Source: Orychophragmus violaceus
Lineage: Eukaryota; Streptophyta; Magnoliopsida; Brassicales; Brassicaceae
Length of the DNA: 64,000 bases
Direction: 5' to 3'
Assembly: GCA_030180135.1 (NCBI GenBank)
Contig: CM058232.1
Coordinates: 89,392,630 to 89,456,629, forward strand
The first letter of the stretch is position 1. The number at the start of each line of letters is the position of its first letter. Under the pieces are notes generated by a model. It was not told where the DNA came from. It saw only the letters and a program-made list of their open reading frames with translations, and made no database searches. The translations under genes and the position numbers were made by a program. This document shows positions 44,669-54,218 of this stretch, piece after piece.

Positions 44669-45912
44669 AGCTGTAATTAAAAGAGGTAGAGGTTTTAGTT
44701 ATAATGCTCAAGGAAATGAGAATTCTTATCTAATAAGAAAAACTCGCATTGTATTCAAAATTATGTTTCCTCAGATGAATACAATGAGCCAGATCCATAC
44801 TTCACCAAAATCTGAGTGGGCAACTTGCCATCACCCAAAATTTAGTTATTTAGGTAAGAAAATCATTGCTAATTGTACCCAGTACAACTCTTGGTCGTAG
44901 ATGAGACAAACTTTGTCTAATCTACTCTGATGTCTCTGGGCCCAGAACTTCTGACAGCCCAGTCAAGTATAACCAATCTCTTATGTCTTGTGATCACTAA
45001 TAGTTGCACTGCAAATCTATCAATGATCACCTGCATTACTCATGTTGTTGTGGATACCAAGGACTCCAAGGATATCCAACAACAACACGAGTCTTGACAG
45101 TAGACAAGATCGGGCAAGACATCAAGATCACTTGATATTTGGTTGAGAAAAAGAATTATTTAATCTTGATGTATATCCAATATACATTCAAGAAGTTATT
45201 AATTTAATCAAAACATTCAGTTTTATTAATTTTAGGTTCATCTAGAACTTTAAGATTAAATTTGGTCTGGTATATGCAAATTTATGGTCCAACCAATAAT
45301 TCTGCGAATGGTGTGTCGATCGACGCCAACCATTTGCATCGGTCGACACAACATAATTTAAACCGGTCTTCGATAACCGGTCAAACCGGATCGAATTACA
45401 TTAACAGATTCAATCTAATTGAACCGGTTCGGTTTAACGGTCCATGTCGATCGTCACACAACTCTGTGTCGATCGACATTACCAACCAGAACCAATTGGT
45501 TAATAAAATTAACCGAGCGAGATAGCCGGTTCAATCCAATTGAACCGATCTATCTAATCGCATTGCCTATGTCGACCGACACACCCAGTGTATCGATCGA
45601 CACAGCAGGATTACGGGTACTCGATCTCAGATCGAAACCCTAAAATTATTTACGAGTTTTCGCTCTGTGTCGACCGACACACGCTTTGTGTCGATCGACA
45701 CTCTGCGACAAACCCTAAAAAATTTTATGCGTTATTTCGCGGCGTGTCGACCGACACACGCTTTGTGTCGATCGACAAAGTGCGATTTCAACAGTTTCAT
45801 CGTTTTCAACAGGCACAAAATCCGAGATTAACACTTTGAAAACATGATTTAGCATGCAATATTCAGTTTTCGAATTAATTGCATCTGGTTCAATAGTCTA
45901 AACCCTAACAAC
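44669..45912 (-). promoter_or_regulatory. Copia leader with clustered CGATCG palindrome pairs
   Basis: A long non-coding leader between the primer site and gag. Five palindrome pairs lie at 45317-45345, 45448-45475, 45573-45599, 45671-45697 and 45748-45774, with core spacing 21-23 bp. Several AACCGGTT-type blocks lie between them. Two AAACCCTAAA telo-box-like motifs occur at about 45645 and 45712, with AAACCCTAAC near 45899. No frame is supported. Confidence 0.7.
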
Positions 45913-45924
45913 GCTCTGATACCA
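45913..45924 (-). other. Primer-binding site of the copia element, tRNA-iMet
   Basis: The minus strand reads TGGTATCAGAGC, complementary to the 3' end of initiator tRNA-Met, one base inside the 5' LTR. Confidence 0.93.
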
Positions 45925-45925
45925 C

Positions 45926-46558
45926 TGTTGAATCTCCTAGGATCTAGGGTTTGATATATTGAAGTTCAACCAACCTCGTTCTTACCTTGAACTGGCAGCG
46001 GAATGAAGTGGTGAACGAGATCAGTGGAGCAACGCAGGTGCCTTGCCTCTACCAGATACACACGCACACAAGCTGGAAACGGGATGCTAGTGCCATATCA
46101 GTGGGACCTCTCAGTTTCTGGTGTTTCTGCTCTTCTCACTGAGAAAAACTCGACGGCTCATGTTTTAGGCCGAAACTTTCGAGTTTTATTCGACCTAAAA
46201 CACACTCAACGGGCCAGACTTGATTAAGTCTTAATTTCGAAAAGCCCTTTCGAAACCCGAACTGTGTCGACCGACACACAAGCTGTCGATCGACACAACA
46301 CCATATTCTCGATAATAATATGTATCCAATACACATTAATATGATCATTACTATAATGATCATTCCCATGTCGTAGCTTCCAGTTTGCTTAGGTGTGTGA
46401 CCCTATAGGATCATATAATACTGGCAGTAAGTCTACAACTTACAGATTGCAAGAGGCTTCTTGCAAAACATTGCAACCGCCCAGTATTATACGAATGTCT
46501 GATCTCGACACACAACTATCATCAGGAGTGAGTACAAGTGTGATTTCAGGACACTATC
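45926..46558 (-). repeat. 5' LTR of the copia element (main part)
   Basis: Matches 39230-39870 up to ..GGACACTATC, where element b is inserted. The last six bases of the LTR (CCAACA) are at 54208-54213. The palindrome pair at 46268-46292 has a 2-bp deletion relative to the other LTR, giving 19-bp spacing. Confidence 0.93.
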
Positions 46559-47741
46559 TGATAGGTGTCTAGTTTTATCCCTATTCTAACTGCAAGTGCA
46601 CAGTGATGTAGTTGTAGTACTTAGGGTATCGAATCCACAGGGACTCCGGTCAACGATAGATTAAAAACTATTAAGATTAAACTAGGGGAAAGCAATGAGA
46701 AACTAAAGCAAGCAGAAAAGTAAATCAGTAGCAAGAGTGGTTTGTGAGCAAGGAGGCGAAGCGTTAGGTTTCAGGAGTTCTCAGGAAATCAGGAACGCAA
46801 GCAATCAATCTATCTAGATCCAATCAATAACTGTTCTAGAACTCAAAACACAGATATAGAATTAACCAAATTCCTTTGCGATAATTCTCTAAGTCTAAGT
46901 GCAGCAAACCAAACTTCCGTTTGCGAGAACTAACAGATTAAACTAGCATTAATTCCAGGTTTGATATGTTCACAATTAACCTAGACCAAACTTCCGTTTG
47001 CGAATAGCTTAATTGCTTATCTAAGTTCTTTCTAGTTAAATTAACCAACTTCCGCTGAATTAATCAACCTAACATCATAATTCTGATTAGCTACTTCAGA
47101 TTAAGCATTAAGAACAACTTAGATAAAGAACTGGCAGATATAAATCCTTATTAATTAATTAGAACTGTAATTCTCTGAAATCCCTAATGAGAATCCTTCA
47201 ACCTAACAGGTGATCTACTCAGACATGTTCATCGAGACAGAAAATATCATAAGTAGAAAACCGAATATCATAAAAACAGAATACTCAACAGGGGTTCGAA
47301 ATCAAGTCTCTTTCGAGAACAAAACCAGCCCCTAAAATCTCCTAAGAGAATAAAACTAGGTTATTTCTGCTTAGCCTAAACAATGGCTTAAAAACTTTAT
47401 TTATAACCTAAAACACGAATTGGGGCTTCTTTGTAAATATCAGAAACTTCTGGGCAAAACTGCAATTTCTTCATTCTTTATTAAACCGTCGTTTGGCCCA
47501 TCTCGCTGGTGCAACGATCGTTGCCATAAGTGTGACGATCGATGCAGCTCGGAAATATCAACAGTGAACTTGATCTCTCGGCCAAATACTCCAATTAGCT
47601 CCAGAAAATGCTATAATCACCAAATATGCTCCAAATGTGCTTGTACCTAATAAATACCTGAAAAGACTCTAAAACATAGTAAAAGACTCGATAAATGACA
47701 CACATACCATGGTTAAAATCCCTAAAATCCATGGTATATCA
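46559..47741 (-). repeat. 3' LTR of element b
   Basis: TGATAGGTGTCTAG..CCATGGTATATCA. Contains a palindrome pair at 47515-47541 and four copies of a CAAACTTCCGTTTGCG-type block between 46864 and 47055. Confidence 0.96.
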
Positions 47742-49102
47742 ACTCCCCCACACTTAGCTCTTGCTTGCCCTCAAGCAAGACAAAGAACTAAATGTAGTCA
47801 AGAAGTTTGAAAACTCTTCAGAAACTCATTTCATCCTAGAAGCCACAATACTCAGATTCTCCTTAGTAAACCACTGAAAGAATCGATCACAGGATATCAA
47901 GACCAACATGTACTTCCCCCACACTTAGCAACTGTCCTAGGTAAACTCCACAATCACATTCAAACATTCAAATTCTCCCTACTGACTTCTGCAAGTATTT
48001 AAGTGCGGTCTCACCTAAGGAGTATCGATCTAAAGGCACATGGATTCTTACCTAATCAGCTCTAGACCACCATACTATCTTTCTCTAGTCCCTTTCTTCT
48101 CTTTCCCTTCTTTAACAACTGATTTTTCCCCACTGGGTATCATTTTGTTTTTTTTATCAGTGTTCTTCCCGTTATGGGGTATACTTTGGACACATTCCAT
48201 GGATCACATGAGAGATAATAGTGTTTGCTACTATTCCCATGACCACTTCGGAGTTACTAACTCATCCTCAGTTTATTATTTTTTTTTTTACTTTATAGAA
48301 GGGGAGAAGGGAACTAAATAGGACAGGTTTACAGGCTGTGTCAGAACTAACAGGGAATCCGACATAAAGCATACCAAGCCCTTAGGTGAGAAATCTAAGT
48401 CAGTATTAAGGTTGAAGTCAGTAAAGGATCCTCTGATACCTGAAGTGATGTGGGTGTTCCCAGTAGGTTGATCTGTGATGGGGTTTTCTAATAGTCAGAG
48501 ATAGATCCTGCAACTTCATCCCAATGGTTACTTAAGTTCCTGCAAGTTTTGTAAATCTCCTCCGAAAATCATAGTTTCTTACTTAAACAGTTTTGACTCA
48601 ATAAAACAAAAATTTTGAAAAACGGACTGACTCATAAGAAAACAGAAAGATAAACGTCAGTAGCACCTCCCCCACACTTAAGACACACTGTCCCCAGTAG
48701 TGTCCAGCGAAGGATCGGTAGAAAGAAAAATTATTAATGGATGTTTTAGTTCTGTCGGGTTTTTACCTCTGTCGCTCATGCATCGATCGTTGCACTAAGT
48801 GCATCGATCGTTGTTTGGCGATTTTTCGTTGAGTGTCGATCGTTGCTCAAAGCAGCAACGATCGTTGCAATGCGCATATCGGATCAGTCAGCAAGTTAGC
48901 AGGTTAGTTCGTCGGTTTATGTCAATTTTCAATCCTGCAAGCTGAAAACACTAGAAACGGAGTAAAATCGAAATAACAAATATGTCTGATCAAGCATAAC
49001 CATCCAAACATAGCAAATCCTAAAAATAAACGAAAAAAAAAAGTGCAAGAAAAGATAAAAAGTCAGAATACAGAACCGAAAGTCTGAACATGGGGATCAC
49101 TC
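47742..49102 (-). other. Element b 3' untranslated region
   Basis: The polypurine tract at the LTR edge (47742-47755) and two further copies of the same block (47913-47926, 48667-48680), with spacing close to that of the copies at 1-975. Two CGATCG palindrome pairs lie at 48784-48810 and 48837-48864. No frame is supported. Confidence 0.8.
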
Positions 49103-50650
49103 TCACTCGCTCTCATCATCTATCCCACCATACCGTGCATCGTCATCGGCTGCCTCAGCTGCGGGATCAGTATCAGTCGGGGAAGGAGGAGTCGGGGATC
49201 GATGTCTGCGTCGAGAAACGTGTACGGGCTGATGGACCTGTGGTGGCCTCCTGCAGCTGCGCATGAAGTTCCAAACAACTCGAAACATGCTATCGGATCT
49301 CTCTCTCCACTCGGCATCAGAATATGCACCGTAAGGCATCGTAGGCTCTGGAAAAGGACCTATATCGTCGACTGGGGCAGGCGCTGGCGCAGAGGAGGAC
49401 GAAGCTCTCGCAGAAGGCTCTCCCAGCGGATGAGCCATAGTAGGTACTGCACATCGATCTCTAGCGGAAGGGTGGAAGCTCAAATCATCAATGGTATCGA
49501 TCCGAGTGTACCTGGCAGCAGGAAGATCGATGCCATACTGTGTATCCTCAGGGTCATAGTACACCCACACTCGCCCCTCCTTCAGCCACGTAGCACTCTG
49601 CAAGTGACTGAGATCCAGGAACTCGTGCTCAGTAACGCACTCCATATCCCTCATAGGGATCCCGCAGTGTCTGAAAATAGGAGTGAGAAGACTCCCTACT
49701 GTCTCCTTGCGCGCGCCTTCATAAGGCTTCTTCTGCAGCTCGCAAAGGTGATGGGCAAATATAGCTCCTAGGTTTACCTTCTCAGCCGGGTTCCTCACAT
49801 CAGTACCCCTGAACTGCTCCCTCAGCCCTCTGAATAAAATCTCCATCTCGGTCTTGCGCATCTTGTTTGCCTCATGCTTGCACAATAAAGTGCGTCCCAA
49901 GATACGCAAGACATACCTGAGAACCGGATGCCTAACCTGAATCACTGGTGTAAGCCGTGAGTGATATCGTCCACCTCCAATGTACTCCCAGAAATCACGA
50001 GCCTCTGATGATTCCCATGGAAGGGATAAATCGGTGCGTGGCTGCGTGGTGCTGAACCCGTAGATCCTACAGATATCGAGAAGGGGCACTCGATACCTTG
50101 CTCCGAGACACATGAAAGTGAAGGTGCCTCCTTGGGCATTCCTGCTCTCTGGGTTTGGGTATACAACCCTGCACGTGGCAAGCAGCTGCCTCACAAGCTC
50201 TGGGTACAAATCGTAAGGCTGCATTGGCATTGTCCCCAGACCAATACCTCTGCACAGCTCCATCACCTTCTTGTCCATTCCGAGACTCTTGCAGGTTGAG
50301 TAATCAGCGAACTTGGTAGGTGCTATCTCCATACCACACCAACCATTATACAGCAAGGTATCGTATTCATCCCAGTACTCGTGTAGCGGCCTTTCTGTGA
50401 AGTCATCTGATTTTAGTATCCCCTTAATTGAACCGTTCCAGATGCGATCAGACTCAATCAAAACTTTCTCTGGCCTTGGCCATGGCTGTCCTATGGTTGC
50501 ATGAACCAAATGATACGGCTGTGGAGGATCTGATTCCCTGTGTAACCATTCCGGTGGCGGAATGTATTGTCGTGAGGCGCTTGCAGCTTGTGCTCGTTTC
50601 TTGCGGGGTTGACTCCGGGCTGCCATCTGCAAAACAGAAAATTTGAACAA
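49103..50650 (-). CDS. ATHILA ORF-1 family protein
   Basis: An uninterrupted 515-residue frame. The ATG at 50626 (MAARSQPRKKR) is a likelier start than the one at 50650, because it opens with a basic patch. The body resembles the ATHILA ORF-1 family (Pfam PF03078): CRGIGLGTMPMQPYDLYPEL, FTFMCLGARYRVPLLDICRI, then HPVLRYVLRILGRTLLC with conserved NxMRKTEMEILF. The C-terminus is Ser/Ala/Pro-rich (SARASSSSAPAPAPV) with an acidic end. The function of this family is unknown. It occupies the position where other Athila elements have a third, env-like gene. Palindrome pairs lie just upstream (50688-50713, 50764-50790). The lack of stops fits the youth of the element. Confidence 0.85.
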   Translation of the reverse strand: MFKFSVLQMAARSQPRKKRAQAASASRQYIPPPEWLHRESDPPQPYHLVHATIGQPWPRPEKVLIESDRIWNGSIKGILKSDDFTERPLHEYWDEYDTLLYNGWCGMEIAPTKFADYSTCKSLGMDKKVMELCRGIGLGTMPMQPYDLYPELVRQLLATCRVVYPNPESRNAQGGTFTFMCLGARYRVPLLDICRIYGFSTTQPRTDLSLPWESSEARDFWEYIGGGRYHSRLTPVIQVRHPVLRYVLRILGRTLLCKHEANKMRKTEMEILFRGLREQFRGTDVRNPAEKVNLGAIFAHHLCELQKKPYEGARKETVGSLLTPIFRHCGIPMRDMECVTEHEFLDLSHLQSATWLKEGRVWVYYDPEDTQYGIDLPAARYTRIDTIDDLSFHPSARDRCAVPTMAHPLGEPSARASSSSAPAPAPVDDIGPFPEPTMPYGAYSDAEWRERSDSMFRVVWNFMRSCRRPPQVHQPVHVSRRRHRSPTPPSPTDTDPAAEAADDDARYGGIDDESE

Positions 50651-51487
50651 ATTAGTCTCGGCAACTCTCTGTTGAATCGTCGTGCAACGACCGTTGCACT
50701 AAGGTAGCGATCGTTGCAGGGCGATTCCGTGTAATCGAACATTTCCCCAGAATCGTCGAGTAACGACCGTTGCATCAAAGGCAGCGATCGTTGCAGGGCG
50801 ATTCTGGCCGCAATCAACAGTCAACAAATTTCGTTCCAAATCATGCAATCAATCACACAGTCGGCAGCAATATATCATCTAGCAACCTAAATCATACCTA
50901 TTTGGGCATGCATTGATCAATTTCGGCTCAAAAATCTAACAATCTAGAACCCCTGAAACCCCAATCCGAAAGCTTGAAAATTGAAGAACATTACCTTGAT
51001 TTCTTGAGATATGGCTAAAGTAAATGGATTGGTCGGTTAAAAACGAGTAAAATAGAACTTGAAAACGGGAAATTTGATGGAGAAATGGTGTTTTTCGGGT
51101 AGAGGCTCGGAGTGTCGACCAAAGGAGTTTTGAGAAGAAAAAGAGAAAATAGGGTTTTAAGGTAACTTACCTGGTCGTGGCTGCAACGATCGTTGCAGGG
51201 CAGCAACGATCGATGCTGGTTGAATCTAATTGATTCCGGTTTAGCGACATGTACCTTAATTTTCGATTAAAACCAATTGCAACGACCGTTGCACATGTGA
51301 GCAACGATCGTTACTCCTCTCCAGACTTGGTTCTGTATCTGAAAAACTTAGTAAAAACAAATAATAACGTGAAATCCTAAGAAAACACTAAAAATGAAAA
51401 AGAAAAATAGTTAAACCTAACAGTGGGTTGCCTCCCACTCAGCGCTTGTTTTAAGTCATTAGCTTGACTTTTGGAAAGGGGTCAGAC
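50651..51487 (-). other. Spacer between gag and ORF-1 of element b
   Basis: 837 bp with no supported frame, where pol would be expected. Holds four palindrome pairs: 50688-50713, 50764-50790, 51187-51212 and 51283-51310. The block after the gag stop (GGTTGCCTCCCACTCAGCGC, 51425-51444) is conserved with element a. Confidence 0.75.
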
Positions 51488-52837
51488 TCATGGAGGTTTC
51501 AACAGAGACTTTGAGTGTCTCTGTGAATGCCTTATCATCCATGGTGGTGTGTAAGCAGTAGCAGCATGATGTCGTCCAAGGAACGTCGGGAGGAATGTAG
51601 GGTGAGGTTTGCACTTGGGTGTTTTAACGCTCTTTCCTTTATTCAAAACAGTGGAGTCAGGAGGCTTAAACTTAGAGGTTTTATGCTTTACCTTTGGCAA
51701 AGATTTGATGTTCGGGGCCTTTTGTTTATGAGTAGCTTTAGGTCTTGATGATGCTAGAATAGGCTCTCGTGGAACCACCATCTTCTTGTCAACCACCAAT
51801 GTGCGCTGAGCCATATTTGTAGATTTAACGGGAGCTTTTGGGAATGGCAACGGAGGTTTGTAGGTTCCTTCCTTAGCAGGTTCTCGATATTTGGGTGAAA
51901 CTGGTTCCTTTCGGGATGCAACGATCGGTGCGTGTGATGCAACGATCGATGCTGTCATCTCAACTCGTGTTTCAACTACAGTCTCGGGTTTATCTGTTTC
52001 TTGGTCCATTCCAGCCGTCTCAGACTCAAATTTCTCTTCTTGGCTTGGTCCTGCTTCAATCTGGACTATCCAAGTCAAAAGATCCATGTCAATCTCTGCT
52101 GAGTCAGGTGCATCGAAGCTTTCGAGCTCTGGTAATTCAACATCGAATCCCCCTCTGTCTTCCACAAATTCCACAGCTTTAACTGCTAGACATGATCCAT
52201 GATCCATTTGTGCATGATCCTGAGTGAGGATGTTGATGTCAGGAGCTTCGTGAGAATCCTTTGTTGGGGTAGAACTTGGAATTTGATCCATCTGTGTGTC
52301 CAGCTGCTTTACACGAGTGCTCAAGGATTCAAATTTCTCATTCAAATTAGTGTACAGGTTCTCTAGCTTCGAGCTGAAAGAAGTTGAGTTCTGCTGTTGC
52401 CTTTCAATTGTTTGCTCTAACATCATCTCCAGTTTGCTCCTTTGTGTAGGAGATGCCAGATTAGAAGTATAATTGTGGTCTCCTGATCCTAGAGCGTGCT
52501 TAGAACTCTGCCTTTGCTGATGTTCCAAGGTATGTCTATAAGAGTCGGCTCCAGCCATGTAGCGTACCTCTGCAAACTTATCAGTGTTTGCCTCTGCTCG
52601 GAACTGTCTTTCCCTAAGTAAGATGTCGTGGATGTCATCTATCTTATGTTGCATTTCAGCTACTTGCCCAACCAATACATGGTAATCTGGATAGATGGGG
52701 TTTCCTTCCCCATCTATCTTCTGACCTTTTGCGTTGCATATGTGACCCTCTTGGTCTCGTAGAACGCCGTTTTCTCCGCGAATTAAAATCAAAGGTTCCA
52801 TGGTGCGGAACCTACCGAACGTCTCAGATCTTAGCAT
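51488..52837 (-). CDS. Miniaturised Athila-like gag protein
   Basis: An intact 449-residue frame from the ATG at 52837. Three regions match the gag-pro of element a: ENGVLRDQEGHICNAKGQKI (N-terminus), EMQHKIDDIHDILL to AEVRYMAG, and the coiled-coil-like LEQTIERQQQ..ENLYTNLNEKFESLSTRVKQLD. The end, TPPWMIRHSQRHSKSLLKPP, is also shared. The capsid domain between the first two and the protease between the last two are missing. The middle is instead acidic and then Lys/Pro-rich. A palindrome pair (51922-51948) is embedded in frame and reads as repeated SIVAS/PIVAS. What a gag without capsid does is unknown; it could be an RNA-binding remnant. Confidence 0.82.
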   Translation of the reverse strand: MLRSETFGRFRTMEPLILIRGENGVLRDQEGHICNAKGQKIDGEGNPIYPDYHVLVGQVAEMQHKIDDIHDILLRERQFRAEANTDKFAEVRYMAGADSYRHTLEHQQRQSSKHALGSGDHNYTSNLASPTQRSKLEMMLEQTIERQQQNSTSFSSKLENLYTNLNEKFESLSTRVKQLDTQMDQIPSSTPTKDSHEAPDINILTQDHAQMDHGSCLAVKAVEFVEDRGGFDVELPELESFDAPDSAEIDMDLLTWIVQIEAGPSQEEKFESETAGMDQETDKPETVVETRVEMTASIVASHAPIVASRKEPVSPKYREPAKEGTYKPPLPFPKAPVKSTNMAQRTLVVDKKMVVPREPILASSRPKATHKQKAPNIKSLPKVKHKTSKFKPPDSTVLNKGKSVKTPKCKPHPTFLPTFLGRHHAATAYTPPWMIRHSQRHSKSLLKPP

Positions 52838-52995
52838 CGCTATTATCGCCTAGTGTCGATCGTTGCAAGGAGAGCAACGATCGATGCAGTGCGATTTCCT
52901 GAAATCCCAAAAATCAAAAACGTGAGTAAACAAGAAAATTAAAAAGAATGCTTAGTCTAAATCCTAGTACTAAATCTATCAGTGAACTCAAAGAG

Positions 52996-53013
52996 TCCCC
53001 GGCAACGGCGCCA
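52996..53013 (-). other. Primer-binding site of element b, tRNA-Asp
   Basis: The same 18-mer as in element a (TGGCGCCGTTGCCGGGGA on the minus strand), 6 bp inside the 5' LTR. Confidence 0.92.
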
Positions 53014-53019
53014 AAAACT

Positions 53020-54202
53020 TGATAGGTGTCTAGTTTTATCCCTATTCTAACTGCAAGTGCACAGTGATGTAGTTGTAGTACTTAGGGTATCGAATCCACA
53101 GGGACTCCGGTCAACGATAGATTAAAAACTATTAAGATTAAACTAGGGGAAAGCAATGAGAAACTAAAGCAAGCAGAAAAGTAAATCAGTAGCAAGAGTG
53201 GTTTGTGAGCAAGGAGGCGAAGCGTTAGGTTTCAGGAGTTCTCAGGAAATCAGGAACGCAAGCAATCAATCTATCTAGATCCAATCAATAACTGTTCTAG
53301 AACTCAAAACACAGATATAGAATTAACCAAATTCCTTTGCGATAATTCTCTAAGTCTAAGTGCAGCAAACCAAACTTCCGTTTGCGAGAACTAACAGATT
53401 AAACTAGCATTAATTCCAGGTTTGATATGTTCACAATTAACCTAGACCAAACTTCCGTTTGCGAATAGCTTAATTGCTTATCTAAGTTCTTTCTAGTTAA
53501 ATTAACCAACTTCCGCTGAATTAATCAACCTAACATCATAATTCTGATTAGCTACTTCAGATTAAGCATTAAGAACAACTTAGATAAAGAACTGGCAGAT
53601 ATAAATCCTTATTAATTAATTAGAACTGTAATTCTCTGAAATCCCTAATGAGAATCCTTCAACCTAACAGGTGATCTACTCAGACATGTTCATCGAGACA
53701 GAAAATATCATAAGTAGAAAACCGAATATCATAAAAACAGAATACTCAACAGGGGTTCGAAATCAAGTCTCTTTCGAGAACAAAACCAGCCCCTAAAATC
53801 TCCTAAGAGAATAAAACTAGGTTATTTCTGCTTAGCCTAAACAATGGCTTAAAAACTTTATTTATAACCTAAAACACGAATTGGGGCTTCTTTGTAAATA
53901 TCAGAAACTTCTGGGCAAAACTGCAATTTCTTTATTCTTTATTAAACCGTCGTTTGGCCCATCTCGCTGGTGCAACGATCGTTGCCATAAGTGTGACGAT
54001 CGATGCAGCTCGGAAATATCAACAGTGAACTTGATCTCTCGGCCAAATACTCCAATTAGCTCCAGAAAATGCTATAATCACCAAATATGCTCCAAATGTG
54101 CTTGTACCTAATAAATACCTGAAAAGACTCTAAAACATAGTAAAAGACTCGATAAATGACACACATACCATGGTTAAAATCCCTAAAATCCATGGTATAT
54201 CA
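53020..54202 (-). repeat. 5' LTR of element b with promoter
   Basis: Practically identical to 46559-47741. The minus strand carries a TATA box, TATAAATAA, at 53858-53866, about 340 bp into the LTR. The palindrome pair at 53976-54002 lies about 110 bp upstream of it and 200 bp from the LTR edge, the same offset as in element a. Confidence 0.92.
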
Positions 54203-54218
54203 CTATCCCAACAGGATC

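Larger units (their letters stand above)
47515..54002. promoter_or_regulatory. CGATCG palindrome pairs of element b (10 pairs)
   Basis: Core starts: 47515/47536, 48784/48805, 48837/48859, 50688/50708, 50764/50785, 51187/51207, 51283/51305, 51922/51943, 52857/52878, 53976/53997. Typical unit GCAACGATCGTTGC. They flank each ORF and lie in each LTR. Spacing is 20-22 bp. Confidence 0.8.
46559..54202 (-). mobile_element. Young Athila-like pol-less LTR retroelement ('element b')
   Basis: 7644 bp with two 1183-bp LTRs (46559-47741, 53020-54202) and a perfect 5-bp duplication ctatc (46554-46558, 54203-54207) inside the copia 5' LTR. By eye I find one difference between the LTRs (47471 against the matching base near 53932), which implies very recent insertion. 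On the minus strand the order is 5' LTR, tRNA-Asp primer site, a shortened gag ORF, an ATHILA ORF-1 gene, a 3' region with polypurine tracts, 3' LTR. There is no protease, RT, RNase H or integrase, so it must use the machinery of a related element. Confidence 0.96.
39230..54213 (-). mobile_element. Ty1/copia retrotransposon, split by element b
   Basis: The left LTR is 39230-39870 (641 bp). The right LTR is 45926-46558 plus 54208-54213 (639 bp in total), interrupted by element b. TG..CA ends and a perfect 5-bp duplication, ggatc (39225-39229, 54214-54218), fix the boundaries. On the minus strand it has 5' LTR, tRNA-iMet primer site, gag-protease-integrase-RT-RNase H (the copia order), polypurine tract and 3' LTR. 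By eye the LTRs differ at about ten sites plus a 2-bp indel. RT is frameshifted, so the copy is not autonomous. Confidence 0.95.

Noticed and set aside
45317..45774. CRISPR-like array of short palindromic repeats
   Set aside because: Units are in pairs with short fixed gaps inside a plant retroelement leader; there are no uniform spacers and no cas genes.
49202..49771. 189-codon plus-strand frame
   Set aside because: It lies antisense to the ATHILA ORF-1 gene, whose similarity and frame are convincing.
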